Positions 1 to 7,871 of a stretch of 64,000 bases of DNA are shown here, in pieces. The notes beneath the pieces are model-generated. The model was not told the DNA's origin. It made no database searches and was given only the letters and a program-made list of their open reading frames with translations. The position numbers and the translations under genes were made by a program. Source of the stretch: Blastococcus sp. Marseille-P5729 (GTDB lineage: Bacteria; Actinomycetota; Actinomycetes; Mycobacteriales; Antricoccaceae). The stretch's first letter is position 1. Every line of letters begins with the position of its first letter. The DNA lies in contig NZ_OMPO01000002.1 of NCBI RefSeq assembly GCF_900292035.1, positions 843,078 through 907,077 on the forward strand, given 5' to 3'.

Positions 1-304
1 TTCAGCAGCTGGCCGAGCTCGTCGGTGCTGAACACCTCGTCCGTCGTCCGCTGCGTGATCACGATGTCGCACGCGGCGAGCAGGTCCTTGAGCCGGCCCC
101 GGTCAACGACGGGGTCGATCAGGCTGAGCGACTTGTTGCGGTCCCACATCGCGAATCCCGGCGCGTCGCGGCGGGGCACACGGTCCGCCGACTCGTGCTC
201 GACGCGGACGACGTTCGCCCCGAATCGGCCAGCAGCATCGTGGTCATCGCCGGCGCGACGCCCGTGGAGAGGTCGAGAACCCTCAGATCGTCGAGTGCCG
301 CCAT
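1..304 (-). pseudogene. CaiB/BaiF-type CoA-transferase, N-terminal part, frameshifted
   Basis: The reading frame starts at the ATG at 304 with LDDLRVLDLST and MLLADSG, the usual N-terminal strand and helix of family III CoA-transferases. The expected continuation GANVVRVE is found only in another frame: the C run at 218-221 (four bases) needs one more base to restore it. After that correction the frame stays open to the window edge and includes a FAMWDRNKSL-like segment typical of the family. Family members move CoA between carboxylic acids in the cytoplasm. The rest of the gene lies outside the window, so whether the whole gene is dead cannot be judged. The deletion fits the decay seen in the next 7 kb, although a base-calling error is possible here. 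Confidence 0.7.
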
Positions 305-388
305 CCGTGCTGTCCCCCACCGTGTCCGAGCCGGGCTTTTCGCAGACGTACCCGATCGCGCGAACCCGTCACCCGGTGCCGCTGACGC

Positions 389-634
389 TCAGCCCTCCTG
401 CAGCTCCACCCGCACGCGCTGCCACTCGGCCCAGACGTTCTCGGGATCGATGTCGTCGTACCCGCGGCTCGCCGCCAGTGCCCGCTCCATCGACCGCGGC
501 ACCATCATGGCCACCGAGCTGTCGCGGATCTCGATGACCTCCTGCTCGGTCAGCGGCTCGCCCTTCGCGTTCTCGCGGTTGAGCAGGACGGCGATCAGCG
601 CGGGCGTGAAGCTCGGGACGAGGTCGTCAGTCAT
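389..634 (-). CDS. Small hypothetical protein (81 aa)
   Basis: I do not recognise the family. The protein begins MTDDLVPSF, is predicted to be soluble and mostly helical, is rich in acidic residues, and has no signal peptide or membrane segment. It contains a W-A-E-W motif near its C-terminus. It lies 22 bp downstream of the 118-aa hypothetical gene on the same strand, so the two could be co-transcribed. Codon use is like that of the intact genes in the window, which supports a real gene. Confidence 0.6.
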   Translation of the reverse strand: MTDDLVPSFTPALIAVLLNRENAKGEPLTEQEVIEIRDSSVAMMVPRSMERALAASRGYDDIDPENVWAEWQRVRVELQEG

Positions 635-656
635 GTCCTCATCCTGCCTTGCCGAG

Positions 657-1013
657 TCAGCCGATCCCTGCGGCGTCGTCGAGATGCTGGAGCAGCTCGT
701 GGGCCGCGAGCTCGACCGACTTGTGGTGCCATTCGGACGCGCGGTAGACGCAGGCGATCAGCGCCGAGCGGTGGACCCGCCGGAAGTCGCCGAAGCCGAA
801 GGCATACCGAGCCTTGGTCTCGTCGTTCGCGCCCTCGGTGAGGCCGAGGTGCCAGGCGGCGTATTCCTCCCAGGAATGCCGTTCCAGATAGTCGTTCTGG
901 TCATCGGCCGAGGGTTGGACCTCGTTCCAGACGCTCTTGAGCACGTACTGCTTCTTGTCGATGAGCTCACGGGCCTTCGCCACCGCTGAGCTGTTGACGC
1001 TGTACTTGGCCAT
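657..1013 (-). CDS. Conserved actinobacterial hypothetical protein (118 aa)
   Basis: The start was placed at the ATG at 1013 (MAKYSVN). Longer versions would run through the palindrome at 1088-1141. The protein is soluble, with features I associate with a widespread uncharacterised actinobacterial family: an N-terminal AKYSVN segment, ARELID, a central WEEYAAWHLGLTEGA block and a FGDFRRVHR segment. No catalytic motif is evident, so no function is assigned. It may be co-transcribed with the 81-aa gene that follows. Confidence 0.75.
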   Translation of the reverse strand: MAKYSVNSSAVAKARELIDKKQYVLKSVWNEVQPSADDQNDYLERHSWEEYAAWHLGLTEGANDETKARYAFGFGDFRRVHRSALIACVYRASEWHHKSVELAAHELLQHLDDAAGIG

Positions 1014-1087
1014 GGCCTCATCGTGACCGGGTCGGCGTACGGACGCCGTAGGCTCGCGACCGGCCACGCCGTCCGCCCGGCGTAGTC

Positions 1088-1141
1088 TGAGGCATCGGCG
1101 CCAACGCCACCGACGTTGGTGGTGTTGGCGCGAATGCCTCA
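1088..1141. repeat. Long imperfect palindrome (24-bp arms)
   Basis: Arms at 1088-1111 and 1118-1141 pair at 21 of 24 positions around a 6-nt loop. It lies between the 118-aa gene (minus) and the TauE remnant (plus), where both are transcribed away from it, so it is not an obvious terminator. It resembles in build, not in sequence, the other long hairpins of this window. Confidence 0.7.
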
Positions 1142-1203
1142 TGTTCACGGGCTGTCCGGGTAGCGCCCGGTGGTACGCCGCACCGTGGAACACTGGCGTC
1201 GAC

Positions 1204-1600
1204 ATGACTCCCCTGCTGATCGCGTCCTTCTGCATCCTGGCCTTCGCCGCGGCTGCCCAAGCCACGACCGGCTTCGGGTTCGCGCTGGTCGGCGTCCGCT
1301 GCTCACGCTGGCGGCAGATCCACAGACAGCCGTCGTCACGATCACCACCGTCAACCTCGTCCTCGTGGTGATGATCGCGATCCGCGTGCGTGCGCACATC
1401 GAGTGGATCAGCCGCGGTGATCACCGGGACGAGCCTGTTCGGCATCCCGCTCGGTCTCTACGTGCTCGCCACCTTTGACGAGAGACCGCTGACGATCATC
1501 ATCGCGTTCGTCGTGCTGGCATTCACCGTCTTCCTCGCCGTCGGCCAGCAGATCGCCCGCATCACCCGTAACGAGGCCGCAGTCGGCGTGACCAGCGGCG
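1204..1600 (+). pseudogene. TauE/SafE-family permease remnant
   Basis: Three reading frames together give a TSUP/TauE N-terminal half: MTPLLIASFCILAFAAAAQA, TTGFGFALVGV, then LLTLAADPQTAVVTITTVNLV, then AVITGTSLFGIPLGLYVLATF and a further hydrophobic helix. A one-base loss in a C run near 1293 and a second shift near 1425 break it. After TRNEAAVGVTSG near 1598 the homology stops and a PIN-domain frame begins. Intact members have about 250 residues and export sulfite or organosulfonates through about eight helices. Only about half remains here, so it is non-functional. Confidence 0.75.
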
Positions 1601-1984
1601 TCCGCCGCACTCAAGCTGCTCGTTCGAGAAGCCGAGACCGACGCGCTGTTGGAGACACTCTCCTCGCAGGAGCCCGATCTGGCTGCCTGCTATTTGCTGG
1701 AAGCCGAGGTACGTCGCGCCGGAACGCGACTGCCAGGGGTGCAGCAGAGTGCGATCACGGCGGTTCTCGACGGCGTCGCTCTCCACGAGACGCCGCCCTC
1801 GCTCTACCGCGAAGCAGGACTCCTACCTGGCGACCGATTGCGGTCGCTCGAGGCGATCCACCTCGCTGCCGCCGTGCGCCTGGGTGCTGAGCGAGTCGCA
1901 ACCTACGACCAGAGCATGCAGGAAGCGGCCGCGGCAATCGGACTAATCTGTATCGCCCCTGGCGGTGAGGTACGGCCGGGCTAG
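1601..1984 (+). pseudogene. VapC-like PIN-domain toxin lacking its N-terminus
   Basis: The frame reads SAALKLLVREAETDALLETL and ends RSLEAIHLAAAVRLGAERVATYDQSMQEAA, the alpha/beta core and conserved C-terminal D of PIN ribonucleases. The initial M-x-Y-L-D strand, with the first metal-binding Asp, is missing: the frame emerges directly from the TauE remnant with a stop codon at 1589-1591 in this frame. No VapB antitoxin gene precedes it. The simplest reading is a deletion that removed the end of tauE, any vapB and the first vapC codons. The first ATG-like start inside (1649) would give a protein without the catalytic first Asp. Confidence 0.7.
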
Positions 1985-2003
1985 GCGGGCACGTTTCGTG
2001 AGC

Positions 2004-2033
2004 TGTCACAAACTCCGTCCGTGCGGTGTCGTA
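2004..2033 (+). promoter_or_regulatory. Candidate ECF41-type promoter
   Basis: TGTCACA at 2004-2010 equals the -35 element reported for ECF41 sigma factors. A CGTA/GTGTCGTA segment at 2026-2033 could serve as the CGTC-like -10, although the 19-nt spacing is a little long. It lies about 40 bp before the ATG at 2071 of the CMD gene, and the ECF41 sigma gene follows, which is the expected autoregulated arrangement. Confidence 0.5.
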
Positions 2034-2070
2034 TGCGCAACCGACACCCAACCCGACGGAGGTGGGCGAG

Positions 2071-2670
2071 ATGCCCAGCACGAGCAAGTTCCGGATCCCG
2101 AAGGCCGCGATCAAAGGCGTCCACGGCGCCGCAATGCGGATCGCAGCGAAGAAGATGTTCGGTGGCCAGATACCGGACGTCGCCTACGTCTTGATGCACC
2201 ACAAGCCGATCCTGCGAGCGTCCTCGTCGTTCGGCATGAAGGTGCAGCAGTGGAAAGAGCTCGATGCCGACCTCACGAGCTACGCACTCATGGCCAGCGC
2301 CGGGAGCATCGGCTGCTCCTGGTGCCTGGATTTCGGTTACTTCATGGCACACAACGACGGCCTGGACCTCGCCAAGGTCCGCGAGGTGCCGCGGTGGCGC
2401 GAATCCGATGTCTTCACGCCGCTTGAGGGGGAGGTCATGGAGTACGCCGAGGCGATGACGGCAACTCCACCGACTGTGACGGACGAGATGGTGCACAGCC
2501 TCGTCTCGCAGCTCGGGCCCGCCGCGGTCGTCGAGCTGACCCAGGTGATCGCGTTCGAGAACATGACCTCACGGTTCAACTCGGCGGTCGGGCTGGCCAG
2601 CCAGGGGTTCTCCGACGTCTGCGAGCTTCCACTGGCACAGCCCACCGGCGCCGCCGACACGGCACCATGA
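2071..2670 (+). CDS. Carboxymuconolactone decarboxylase (CMD)-family protein
   Basis: The 199-aa protein is an alkylhydroperoxidase/CMD-type all-helical protein. The segment ALMASAGSIGCSWCLDFG carries a C-x-x-C-like pair (CSWC) at the position of the AhpD-type redox cysteines. The start at 2071 is chosen because GGAGG sits 8 nt upstream (2058-2062), while the longer GTG start at 2026 overlaps the probable promoter. It ends 4 bp before the ECF41 sigma gene. CMD-like oxidoreductases are the classic genomic partner and target of ECF41 factors. Substrate unknown; a peroxidase or disulfide reductase role is inferred. Confidence 0.85.
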   Translation: MPSTSKFRIPKAAIKGVHGAAMRIAAKKMFGGQIPDVAYVLMHHKPILRASSSFGMKVQQWKELDADLTSYALMASAGSIGCSWCLDFGYFMAHNDGLDLAKVREVPRWRESDVFTPLEGEVMEYAEAMTATPPTVTDEMVHSLVSQLGPAAVVELTQVIAFENMTSRFNSAVGLASQGFSDVCELPLAQPTGAADTAP

Positions 2671-2674
2671 ACTC

Positions 2675-3547
2675 ATGACCGACACCGACCCGTTCCTCGT
2701 GCACCGGAACCTGCTGTTCACGGTCGCCTACGAGATGCTGGGCTCGGCGGCCGACGCCGAGGACGTGCTGCAGGAGGCCTGGCTGCGGTGGGCGGACGCC
2801 GATCGCAGCCAGGTCCGCGATGCACGCGCCTACCTGGTGCGCATCACGACCCGTCTTGCGCTGAACCGGTTGCGCACCACTGCACGACGTCGCGAGGTGT
2901 ACGTCGGCCCATGGCTGCCCGAACCGCTGCTCACCGCACCAGACGTCGCCGATGACGTCGAGCTGGCCGACAGCGTCTCCACCGCGATGCTCGTGGTGCT
3001 CGGGACCCTGCCGGCCACCGAGCGCGCGGTGTTCATCCTGCGGGAGGTCTTCGACCTGCCGTACGGCGAGATCGCCGAGACGCTGGGAAAGACGCCGGAT
3101 GCAATCCGCCAGATCGCGCTTCGGGCGCGCCGGCACGTCGCCGATCGCCGTCCTCGCCAGCGGGTTGATCCCGCGCAGCACCGCGAGATCACCGAGCAGC
3201 TCATGAACGCCGTCGTCACCGGCGACCTCGACTCGCTCATGCGCGTCCTGGCGCCGGACGTCGTCCTGGTCACCGATGGTGGCGGGGTCAAGAAGGCCGC
3301 GCTGCGCCCGATCCAGGGTGTGGAGAAGGTGCTGCGGTTCATCGCCGGCGTGACCCCGAAGGACGCCGTGGTCCACGCAGAGCCGGTGCTCATCAACGGG
3401 CACCCCGGCGTCCAGTTCCTCTTCGACGGCGAGATCGACACCGTCGTGACGACTCGCGTCGAGGACGGCGTGGTGACGGCGCTCTATCTGGTCCGCAACC
3501 CGGCCAAGCTGGAGCGCATCACCCAGGAGACCCCGCTGACGCGGTGA
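2675..3547 (+). CDS. sigJ: ECF41-family RNA polymerase sigma factor with SnoaL-like C-terminal domain
   Basis: The 290-aa protein has sigma-70 region 2 (about residues 8-75, with AEDVLQEAWLRW), region 4 (about 110-165, with PYGEIAETLGKTPDAIRQ) and a C-terminal SnoaL-like extension. The extension has the two hallmarks of ECF41: a DGGG motif (VTDGGGVKKA) and an NPxKL motif near the end (NPAKLERI). In characterised ECF41 proteins this extension replaces an anti-sigma factor and modulates activity. No anti-sigma gene is present. The start at 2675 follows the CMD gene by 4 bp, so the two form an operon. The trigger is unknown. Confidence 0.9.
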   Translation: MTDTDPFLVHRNLLFTVAYEMLGSAADAEDVLQEAWLRWADADRSQVRDARAYLVRITTRLALNRLRTTARRREVYVGPWLPEPLLTAPDVADDVELADSVSTAMLVVLGTLPATERAVFILREVFDLPYGEIAETLGKTPDAIRQIALRARRHVADRRPRQRVDPAQHREITEQLMNAVVTGDLDSLMRVLAPDVVLVTDGGGVKKAALRPIQGVEKVLRFIAGVTPKDAVVHAEPVLINGHPGVQFLFDGEIDTVVTTRVEDGVVTALYLVRNPAKLERITQETPLTR

Positions 3548-3571
3548 TGCTAGCGCTCAGGCGCTGCCCTC

Positions 3572-3652
3572 TCAGGCATGGTTGGCGTAGATGTCGCGGT
3601 ACAGCCGCAATGCGCTCTCCCGGAGCGCATTGCGGGGTCGGCACCGGCGAGT
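3572..3652 (-). pseudogene. C-terminal tail of the IS-interrupted FAD oxidoreductase gene
   Basis: On the minus strand the frame ending at the TGA at 3572-3574 reads RPRNALRESALRLYRDIYAN and then HA. Such a LYRDIYA tail closes DadA/dimethylglycine-dehydrogenase-like FAD oxidoreductases. The body of that protein (5131-6202) loses homology exactly at the right end of the IS element, so this fragment is its displaced 3' end. The left boundary with the IS is uncertain by about 20 bp. Confidence 0.55.
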
Positions 3653-3659
3653 CACGTCG

Positions 3660-3902
3660 GCTCGAGCTCCCCGTTACCTTCTTCGTGACCCCGTACGGCG
3701 GGGTTCTGGTCGCCAGGGTCGGCATGACTCAAAGCCCCTGTCTCTTGCATGATCCGGGGGGTGTTGTCACCGATTCTGGTGGCGTTGGCTGACCGCTGAT
3801 AGGGACAGGGCCGCCCTTGGGTAGGTCTCTTCGTAACGTGGGTGCCGGCTTCCTTCGCCAGACGTGCGACCAGCACCTGCAACGAGCGGAGAGGAATGAA
3901 CG
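3660..3902 (+). ncRNA. Candidate bridge-RNA region of the IS110 element
   Basis: This non-coding stretch between the IS left end and the transposase start is where IS110-type elements encode the structured bridge RNA that pairs with target and donor DNA. It can fold locally, for example ACCCCG/CGGGGT at 3688-3704. It also holds a 12-nt copy (3796-3807) of the element's own right-terminal sequence at 5111-5122, a candidate donor-binding guide. There is no credible protein-coding frame. Assignment is by position and this repeat only; no covariance model could be run. Confidence 0.4.
3796..3807 (+). repeat. 12-bp direct repeat, left copy (CTGATAGGGACA)
   Basis: CTGATAGGGACA occurs here in the non-coding left part of the IS and again at 5111-5122 next to its right end. 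It could be a donor-guide sequence in the bridge RNA or a terminal repeat. Confidence 0.75.
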
Positions 3903-5105
3903 ATGCCGCGACCTGAGTATGCCGTGTTCCTTGGTCTGGACGTCGGCAAGCAGGAGCACCACGCCTGCGGGCTGGGCCCGGATGGCAAGCGCGTCCACGA
4001 CGGGCCTCTGCCGCAGTCCGAAGCAAGGATCGGCGAGATCCTGGAAGATCTCAGCGGGCGCGGCCGGGTGCTGGTGGTGGTAGACCAGCCCGCGTCGATC
4101 GGCGCGCTGGCGGTGACCGTTGCGCGGTCGCTGGGCGTCGATGTGGCCTACTTGCCCGGGCTGGCGATGCGACGGATCGCGGATCTGCATCCGGGCAACG
4201 CGAAGACCGATGCTCGGGACGCCTACGTGATCGCCGAGGCGGCCAGGACGATGCCGCACGCGTTGCGTCGCGTTGACGCTGGCGATGAAGCGCTCGCCGA
4301 TCTAGAGGTCATCGTGGGGTTCGATGATGACCTGGCCGGTGAGGTCACCCGGATCAGTAACCGCATCCGCGGCCTGCTCACCCAGGTCCATCCAGCGCTG
4401 GAACGCGTGCTGGGTCCCAAGGTCCAGCACCGAGCGGTGCTCGAGCTGCTGCAGCGCTTCGGTGGACCTCAGGGACTCGCGAAGGCGACCCGGCGTCAAC
4501 TCATCGCCGCGACGAAGGTGCGTGCGCCACGCTCATACGAACGCCTCGTCGACGCGGTGGTGAAGGCGCTGACCGAGCAGACGGTGAGCGTGCCGGGCAC
4601 TCGGGCGGCCGAACTCGTGCTGCCACAACTCGCCGTGACCCTCGGTGGGCTGCTCGACCAACGCGAACAAGCGGCTAAACAGATCGAGGAGATGCTCGAT
4701 CCGCACCCTCTTTCCCGGGTCCTGACCTCGATGCCGGGGATCGGAGTCAGGACCGGCGCACGGATCCTCCTCGAGGTCGGTGACGGCTCGGCCTTCCCCA
4801 CCAGCGGACACCTCGCGGCCTACGCCGGGCTCGCGCCGGTGACCCGCAGATCGGGCACGTCGATCCGAGGGGAACACCCCAGCCGGGCCGGGAACAAACA
4901 ACTCAAGCGAGCGTTCTTCCTGGCCGCTTTCGCATCTCTTTCTGACCCGACCAGCCGGGTCTACTACGACCGCAAACGCGCCGCCGGGAAGAAGCACAAC
5001 GCCGCCCTGATATGCCTCGCCCGGCGCAGAGTCGACGTACTCCACGCCATGCTCAAGAACGGCACCCTCTACGAAACGAGACAATCCTCAGCTCCGGCAG
5101 CTTGA
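3903..5105 (+). CDS. IS110-family transposase (DEDD recombinase)
   Basis: The 400-aa protein has the RuvC-like DEDD domain: LDVGK with Asp13, VVVDQP with Asp61, and KTDARDA with Asp103 and Asp106. A coiled middle segment follows, then the transposase_20 domain from about residue 255 (MPGIGVRTGARILLEVGDGS, HLAAYAGLAPVTRRSGTS) with the conserved Ser-rich segment. Length matches the family. It starts with ATG after GGAGAGGAA. It catalyses RNA-guided, cut-and-paste-like recombination of its element. It appears intact and may still be active. Confidence 0.93.
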   Translation: MPRPEYAVFLGLDVGKQEHHACGLGPDGKRVHDGPLPQSEARIGEILEDLSGRGRVLVVVDQPASIGALAVTVARSLGVDVAYLPGLAMRRIADLHPGNAKTDARDAYVIAEAARTMPHALRRVDAGDEALADLEVIVGFDDDLAGEVTRISNRIRGLLTQVHPALERVLGPKVQHRAVLELLQRFGGPQGLAKATRRQLIAATKVRAPRSYERLVDAVVKALTEQTVSVPGTRAAELVLPQLAVTLGGLLDQREQAAKQIEEMLDPHPLSRVLTSMPGIGVRTGARILLEVGDGSAFPTSGHLAAYAGLAPVTRRSGTSIRGEHPSRAGNKQLKRAFFLAAFASLSDPTSRVYYDRKRAAGKKHNAALICLARRRVDVLHAMLKNGTLYETRQSSAPAA

Positions 5106-5110
5106 CGAAC

Positions 5111-5122
5111 CTGATAGGGACA
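5111..5122 (+). repeat. 12-bp direct repeat, right copy (CTGATAGGGACA)
   Basis: This is an exact copy of 3796-3807. It lies five bases after the transposase stop and directly before the C run that marks the right junction of the element. Confidence 0.75.
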
Positions 5123-5130
5123 CCCCCCCC

Positions 5131-6202
5131 CGAAGCTCTGCGCCGTCGACCATGGCTGCGGCCAGCCTTCGAGCGGCACCCTCGGCGTGGGTTACCAACA
5201 GTGCCTGCGCAACCCACACGTTCGGCTGCTCGGGATGCCGGCCCAGGAAAGGCCGGTTGTCCGGCGTCATCGCGAAGACGCCATTGACTCGCCGCTCGGG
5301 CGCGAACCTGACCTCGGCGCGCAGCAGTCGCTGAGCCGTCTCGATCACGGCTTCGAATTCCGCGGTCCAGGCGAGGCCCGCGCCGCCGTCCAGCTCACCC
5401 TGCGAGACCGGAACCGGCCGATGGCCGTAGCTGCCGATGCCGACCCGGTCGCCGTGCACACGCGCGTAGACGTGGTGCTCCGGCCACCGCACGAACGGCC
5501 CGTCGTTCCACCGCGCCGACGGCACGTCATAGGCGTATGGATGCGCAACCGGGACCAGCGGCAGCTCCAGCCCCGTCAAGCCGGTCAGCGTCGGCCCCCC
5601 CAAACGCCACCCGCGAGGACGACGTCGTCGGCGGCGTACCGGCCACCGGGGCCTGTGTCGACGACGACCCGCGATCCCCGCTGCTCGATGGCGGTGACCT
5701 CCCGGGCGGGGACGAATCGGGCGCCGAGCGACGTCGCCGCCGACCGAAGCGCACGGGTCACGGCCATCACGTCTACCGACCCATCATCGACGAAATGGCC
5801 CATCGCGGTCACCTGCTCGGCGTCGACGAATGAGACGACCGACTCGGGAAGGCCCGCTGCGGACACCACGTCGGCCCGGAGCCCCGCTGCGCGGGCCGCC
5901 TCGGCGCGACGCTCGACCTCGGCAGCTCCCTCTTCCGAGGTGGCAAGCTCCAGCCCTCCAGAACGGCGAAAGCCGCGCGGGGCCGTGTCGTAGACCGCCG
6001 CCGAATCACGCGCCAGCTAGGTCAGGATCGGTACGTCGTTGTACAGCCCGACGAAACTGGGCGCGAACGCCGTCGATCCCTTCGGTTCATGGGGATCGCG
6101 GTCGAGCACGGTGACGTCGGCACCACGTTCGGCCAGCGCGTGCGCCAGCGAGATTCCGACGATTCCGGCGCCCACGACAATGACCTCCCGTCCCACCGGC
6201 AC
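5131..6202 (-). pseudogene. FAD-dependent oxidoreductase (DadA/dimethylglycine dehydrogenase-like), disrupted
   Basis: From a GTG near 6202 the protein reads VIVVGAGIVGISLAHALAER (Rossmann GxGxxG, FAD binding), FAPSFVGLYNDVPILT, a substrate-domain segment, and NGVFAMTPDNRPFLGRHPE near the C-terminus. It is broken three ways: an in-frame TAG at 6017-6019 where relatives continue LARDSA; a one-base loss in the C run 5595-5601 that shifts LAGGVWG into PTLTGLTG; and the IS110 insertion after MVDGAEL at about 5131. The family oxidises N-methyl glycine or D-amino acids. It is certainly non-functional. Confidence 0.85.
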
Positions 6203-6276
6203 TCTCTCATCGCTCGCTGAACGCCGTCCGCCATCGTACGAGAGGCAGCGCGCGCGACGGCGCATACGGTGGGTGG

Positions 6277-6846
6277 ATGACAGACGCAATGATTCTGCTT
6301 CCGACCAGCATCGATCTCGTCTCCGAGCAGGTCGAGGCGACCACGGACGACGGCTGGAGCTCACCTTCCCCGTGCGAGGGGTGGAGCGCCGTCGACGTCC
6401 TCGCTCACGCGACCGGAACCCTGCAGACGGCGATCGGGAGCATGGGTGGCGGCGACTCCGCGGCCGCTCCGGCGGATGCCGCCAATGCGTCGGCCATGTC
6501 GGAGGTCGTGACGCAGTGGGAGGAGACCGCCGCCAAGGCCGCCGACACCATCGTGGCCGCGTCCCCGGACCAGTCCGTCAGCACCCCGGACGGCGAGGTT
6601 CCGCTCAGCGAGGAGCTCGCGCTGCCAGCCGCCGACCTCGCCGTTCACGCCTGGGACCTCGCCGCTGCCGGCGGCCGCCGACTCGATCTCCCCGACGACC
6701 TGATCGAGCACGTCGAACGCGTCGTCGCGAACATCCCGCCTGCGCAGCTCCGCTCCGACGGCCTGTTCGGGCCTGAGGTCGACGCACCGGCGGACGCCAG
6801 CCGCACCGAGAAGCTCATGGCCTATCTCGGACGCCGCCGTCCGTAG
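6277..6846 (+). CDS. TIGR03086-family DinB/MDMPI-like protein
   Basis: The 189-aa protein belongs to the actinobacterial TIGR03086 / mycothiol-dependent maleylpyruvate isomerase fold. It has an N-terminal helix, the SPCEGWSAVDVLAHATG signature (residues about 31-47) with a metal-ligand type His, and ALPAADLAVHAWDLAAAGGR with a second conserved His-x-W-D. These four-helix-bundle proteins bind a metal and often use mycothiol. The reaction here is unknown. It is a stand-alone gene, divergent from the broken FAD oxidoreductase and convergent with the lipoprotein gene. Confidence 0.85.
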   Translation: MTDAMILLPTSIDLVSEQVEATTDDGWSSPSPCEGWSAVDVLAHATGTLQTAIGSMGGGDSAAAPADAANASAMSEVVTQWEETAAKAADTIVAASPDQSVSTPDGEVPLSEELALPAADLAVHAWDLAAAGGRRLDLPDDLIEHVERVVANIPPAQLRSDGLFGPEVDAPADASRTEKLMAYLGRRRP

Positions 6847-6878
6847 TCTCGCGGCCGACGACTCGGTCTCGTAGCCGG

Positions 6879-7295
6879 CTACTCGACGGAGATCTCCTCG
6901 TAGCTAACCGTCCACGTCGTGCCGGTCTCGGAGACGAACTTCGCCGGATCGCCGTTCGCGACGGTGAAGTCGGTGCGCGGCTCACTGCCAGGGTCATCCG
7001 CCGGTGTCACCGGCGGGTCGACTCGGATGTCGGCTGTGCCGTCCCCGACATCCACGACAGTGATTGCCAGGTCGCCACCGCTGCCGTCCGTGACGCTCTG
7101 CCCGCGTCCCTTGATTGCTGGGATCTTCCACTTGTCTGTCGATGCGTCCGACTGGATGCGAAGCAGGAAGGGCGACCGTTCGTCGCTGCCCGGATCGGCT
7201 CCACCCGAATCGCTCGCACAGGCGACGAGACCAAGCAGGGTCAACGCAAGCAGCGGCACGATCAGTCGTGCAGCGCGCAGGAGTCGGCTAGGCAT
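6879..7295 (-). CDS. Putative lipoprotein (138 aa)
   Basis: The N-terminus MPSRLLRAARLIVPLLALTL is a positively charged signal peptide followed by a lipobox LVAC with Cys26. The mature part begins with a low-complexity acidic linker (SDSGGADPGSDE) and then a beta-rich domain of about 95 residues. It would be lipid-anchored on the outer face of the membrane. No family is recognised. Confidence 0.8.
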   Translation of the reverse strand: MPSRLLRAARLIVPLLALTLLGLVACASDSGGADPGSDERSPFLLRIQSDASTDKWKIPAIKGRGQSVTDGSGGDLAITVVDVGDGTADIRVDPPVTPADDPGSEPRTDFTVANGDPAKFVSETGTTWTVSYEEISVE

Positions 7296-7424
7296 GGCGT
7301 CTCAGACCCTAACCGGCCAGAATTCGTTCCGGACCGTGGTGCGGGCACTGGGGGCTTCCGTCGTCTCCACTGCGCTCGGCGTCGCTCGTTCCTCGCACGC
7401 CTCGCTCCGGTCGACGATCAAACA

Positions 7425-7795
7425 AGGACGGCCGTTCGGCCTGCACCCACCGCATCGTGTTGCTGGCACCGATCCGGTCGTGCTCACCCAGGACCTTGAT
7501 GTGCTCGGCATGCCCCTGTGGATCCTTCGCCAGCATCTGCAGCCTCGCCGGGCCGAAGCCGTACCACGACGCGACCTCCTCCGAGCCGTCGTCGCGGAAC
7601 GAGTCAGCGAGCTTCTGGCCTCCGCCCGGAAGGTCGCCTCCTGGTCGGGATGCGCGCCGTACCCACAGCCGGCCGCCACCAGCCCGAGCACGCGGTCCGG
7701 ATGCCGCATGCCGATGTGCAGCGTCGCGAAACCACCCATCGAGTTGCCGACGAAGAACGCTTTGTTCGCCCCGATCGCATCCAGGACGACGATAT
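7425..7795 (-). pseudogene. Alpha/beta-hydrolase internal fragment
   Basis: The fragment has LDAIGANKAFFVGNSMGG with the nucleophile elbow G-N-S-M-G, then MRHPDRVLGLVAAGCGYGAH. It continues after a one-base loss near 7620 with KLADSFRDDGSEEVASWYGF and EHIKVLGEHDRIGASNTM. Both ends are missing: the oxyanion-loop region before residue LDAIGAN and the catalytic Asp/His part after ERPSLFD. It is a remnant with no function. Confidence 0.75.
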
Positions 7796-7871
7796 TCGAT
7801 CTGCTGCCCGCCCTGCGCAGCAGGATTGACCGCAGACTGCGGGCCACGACCGGCCGAAACGAGACCCGGGG

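Larger units (their letters stand above)
3653..5130 (+). mobile_element. IS110-family insertion sequence
   Basis: The element has a long (about 250 bp) non-coding left part, one 400-aa transposase gene and only about 25 bp after the stop. It splits a FAD oxidoreductase gene: that protein stops matching its family at about 5131-5138, and its last residues reappear at 3572-3652. No terminal inverted repeats or target duplication are seen, as expected for IS110. The right end lies in or beside the C run at 5123-5130; the left end is placed from the gene remnant and is approximate. Confidence 0.7.
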
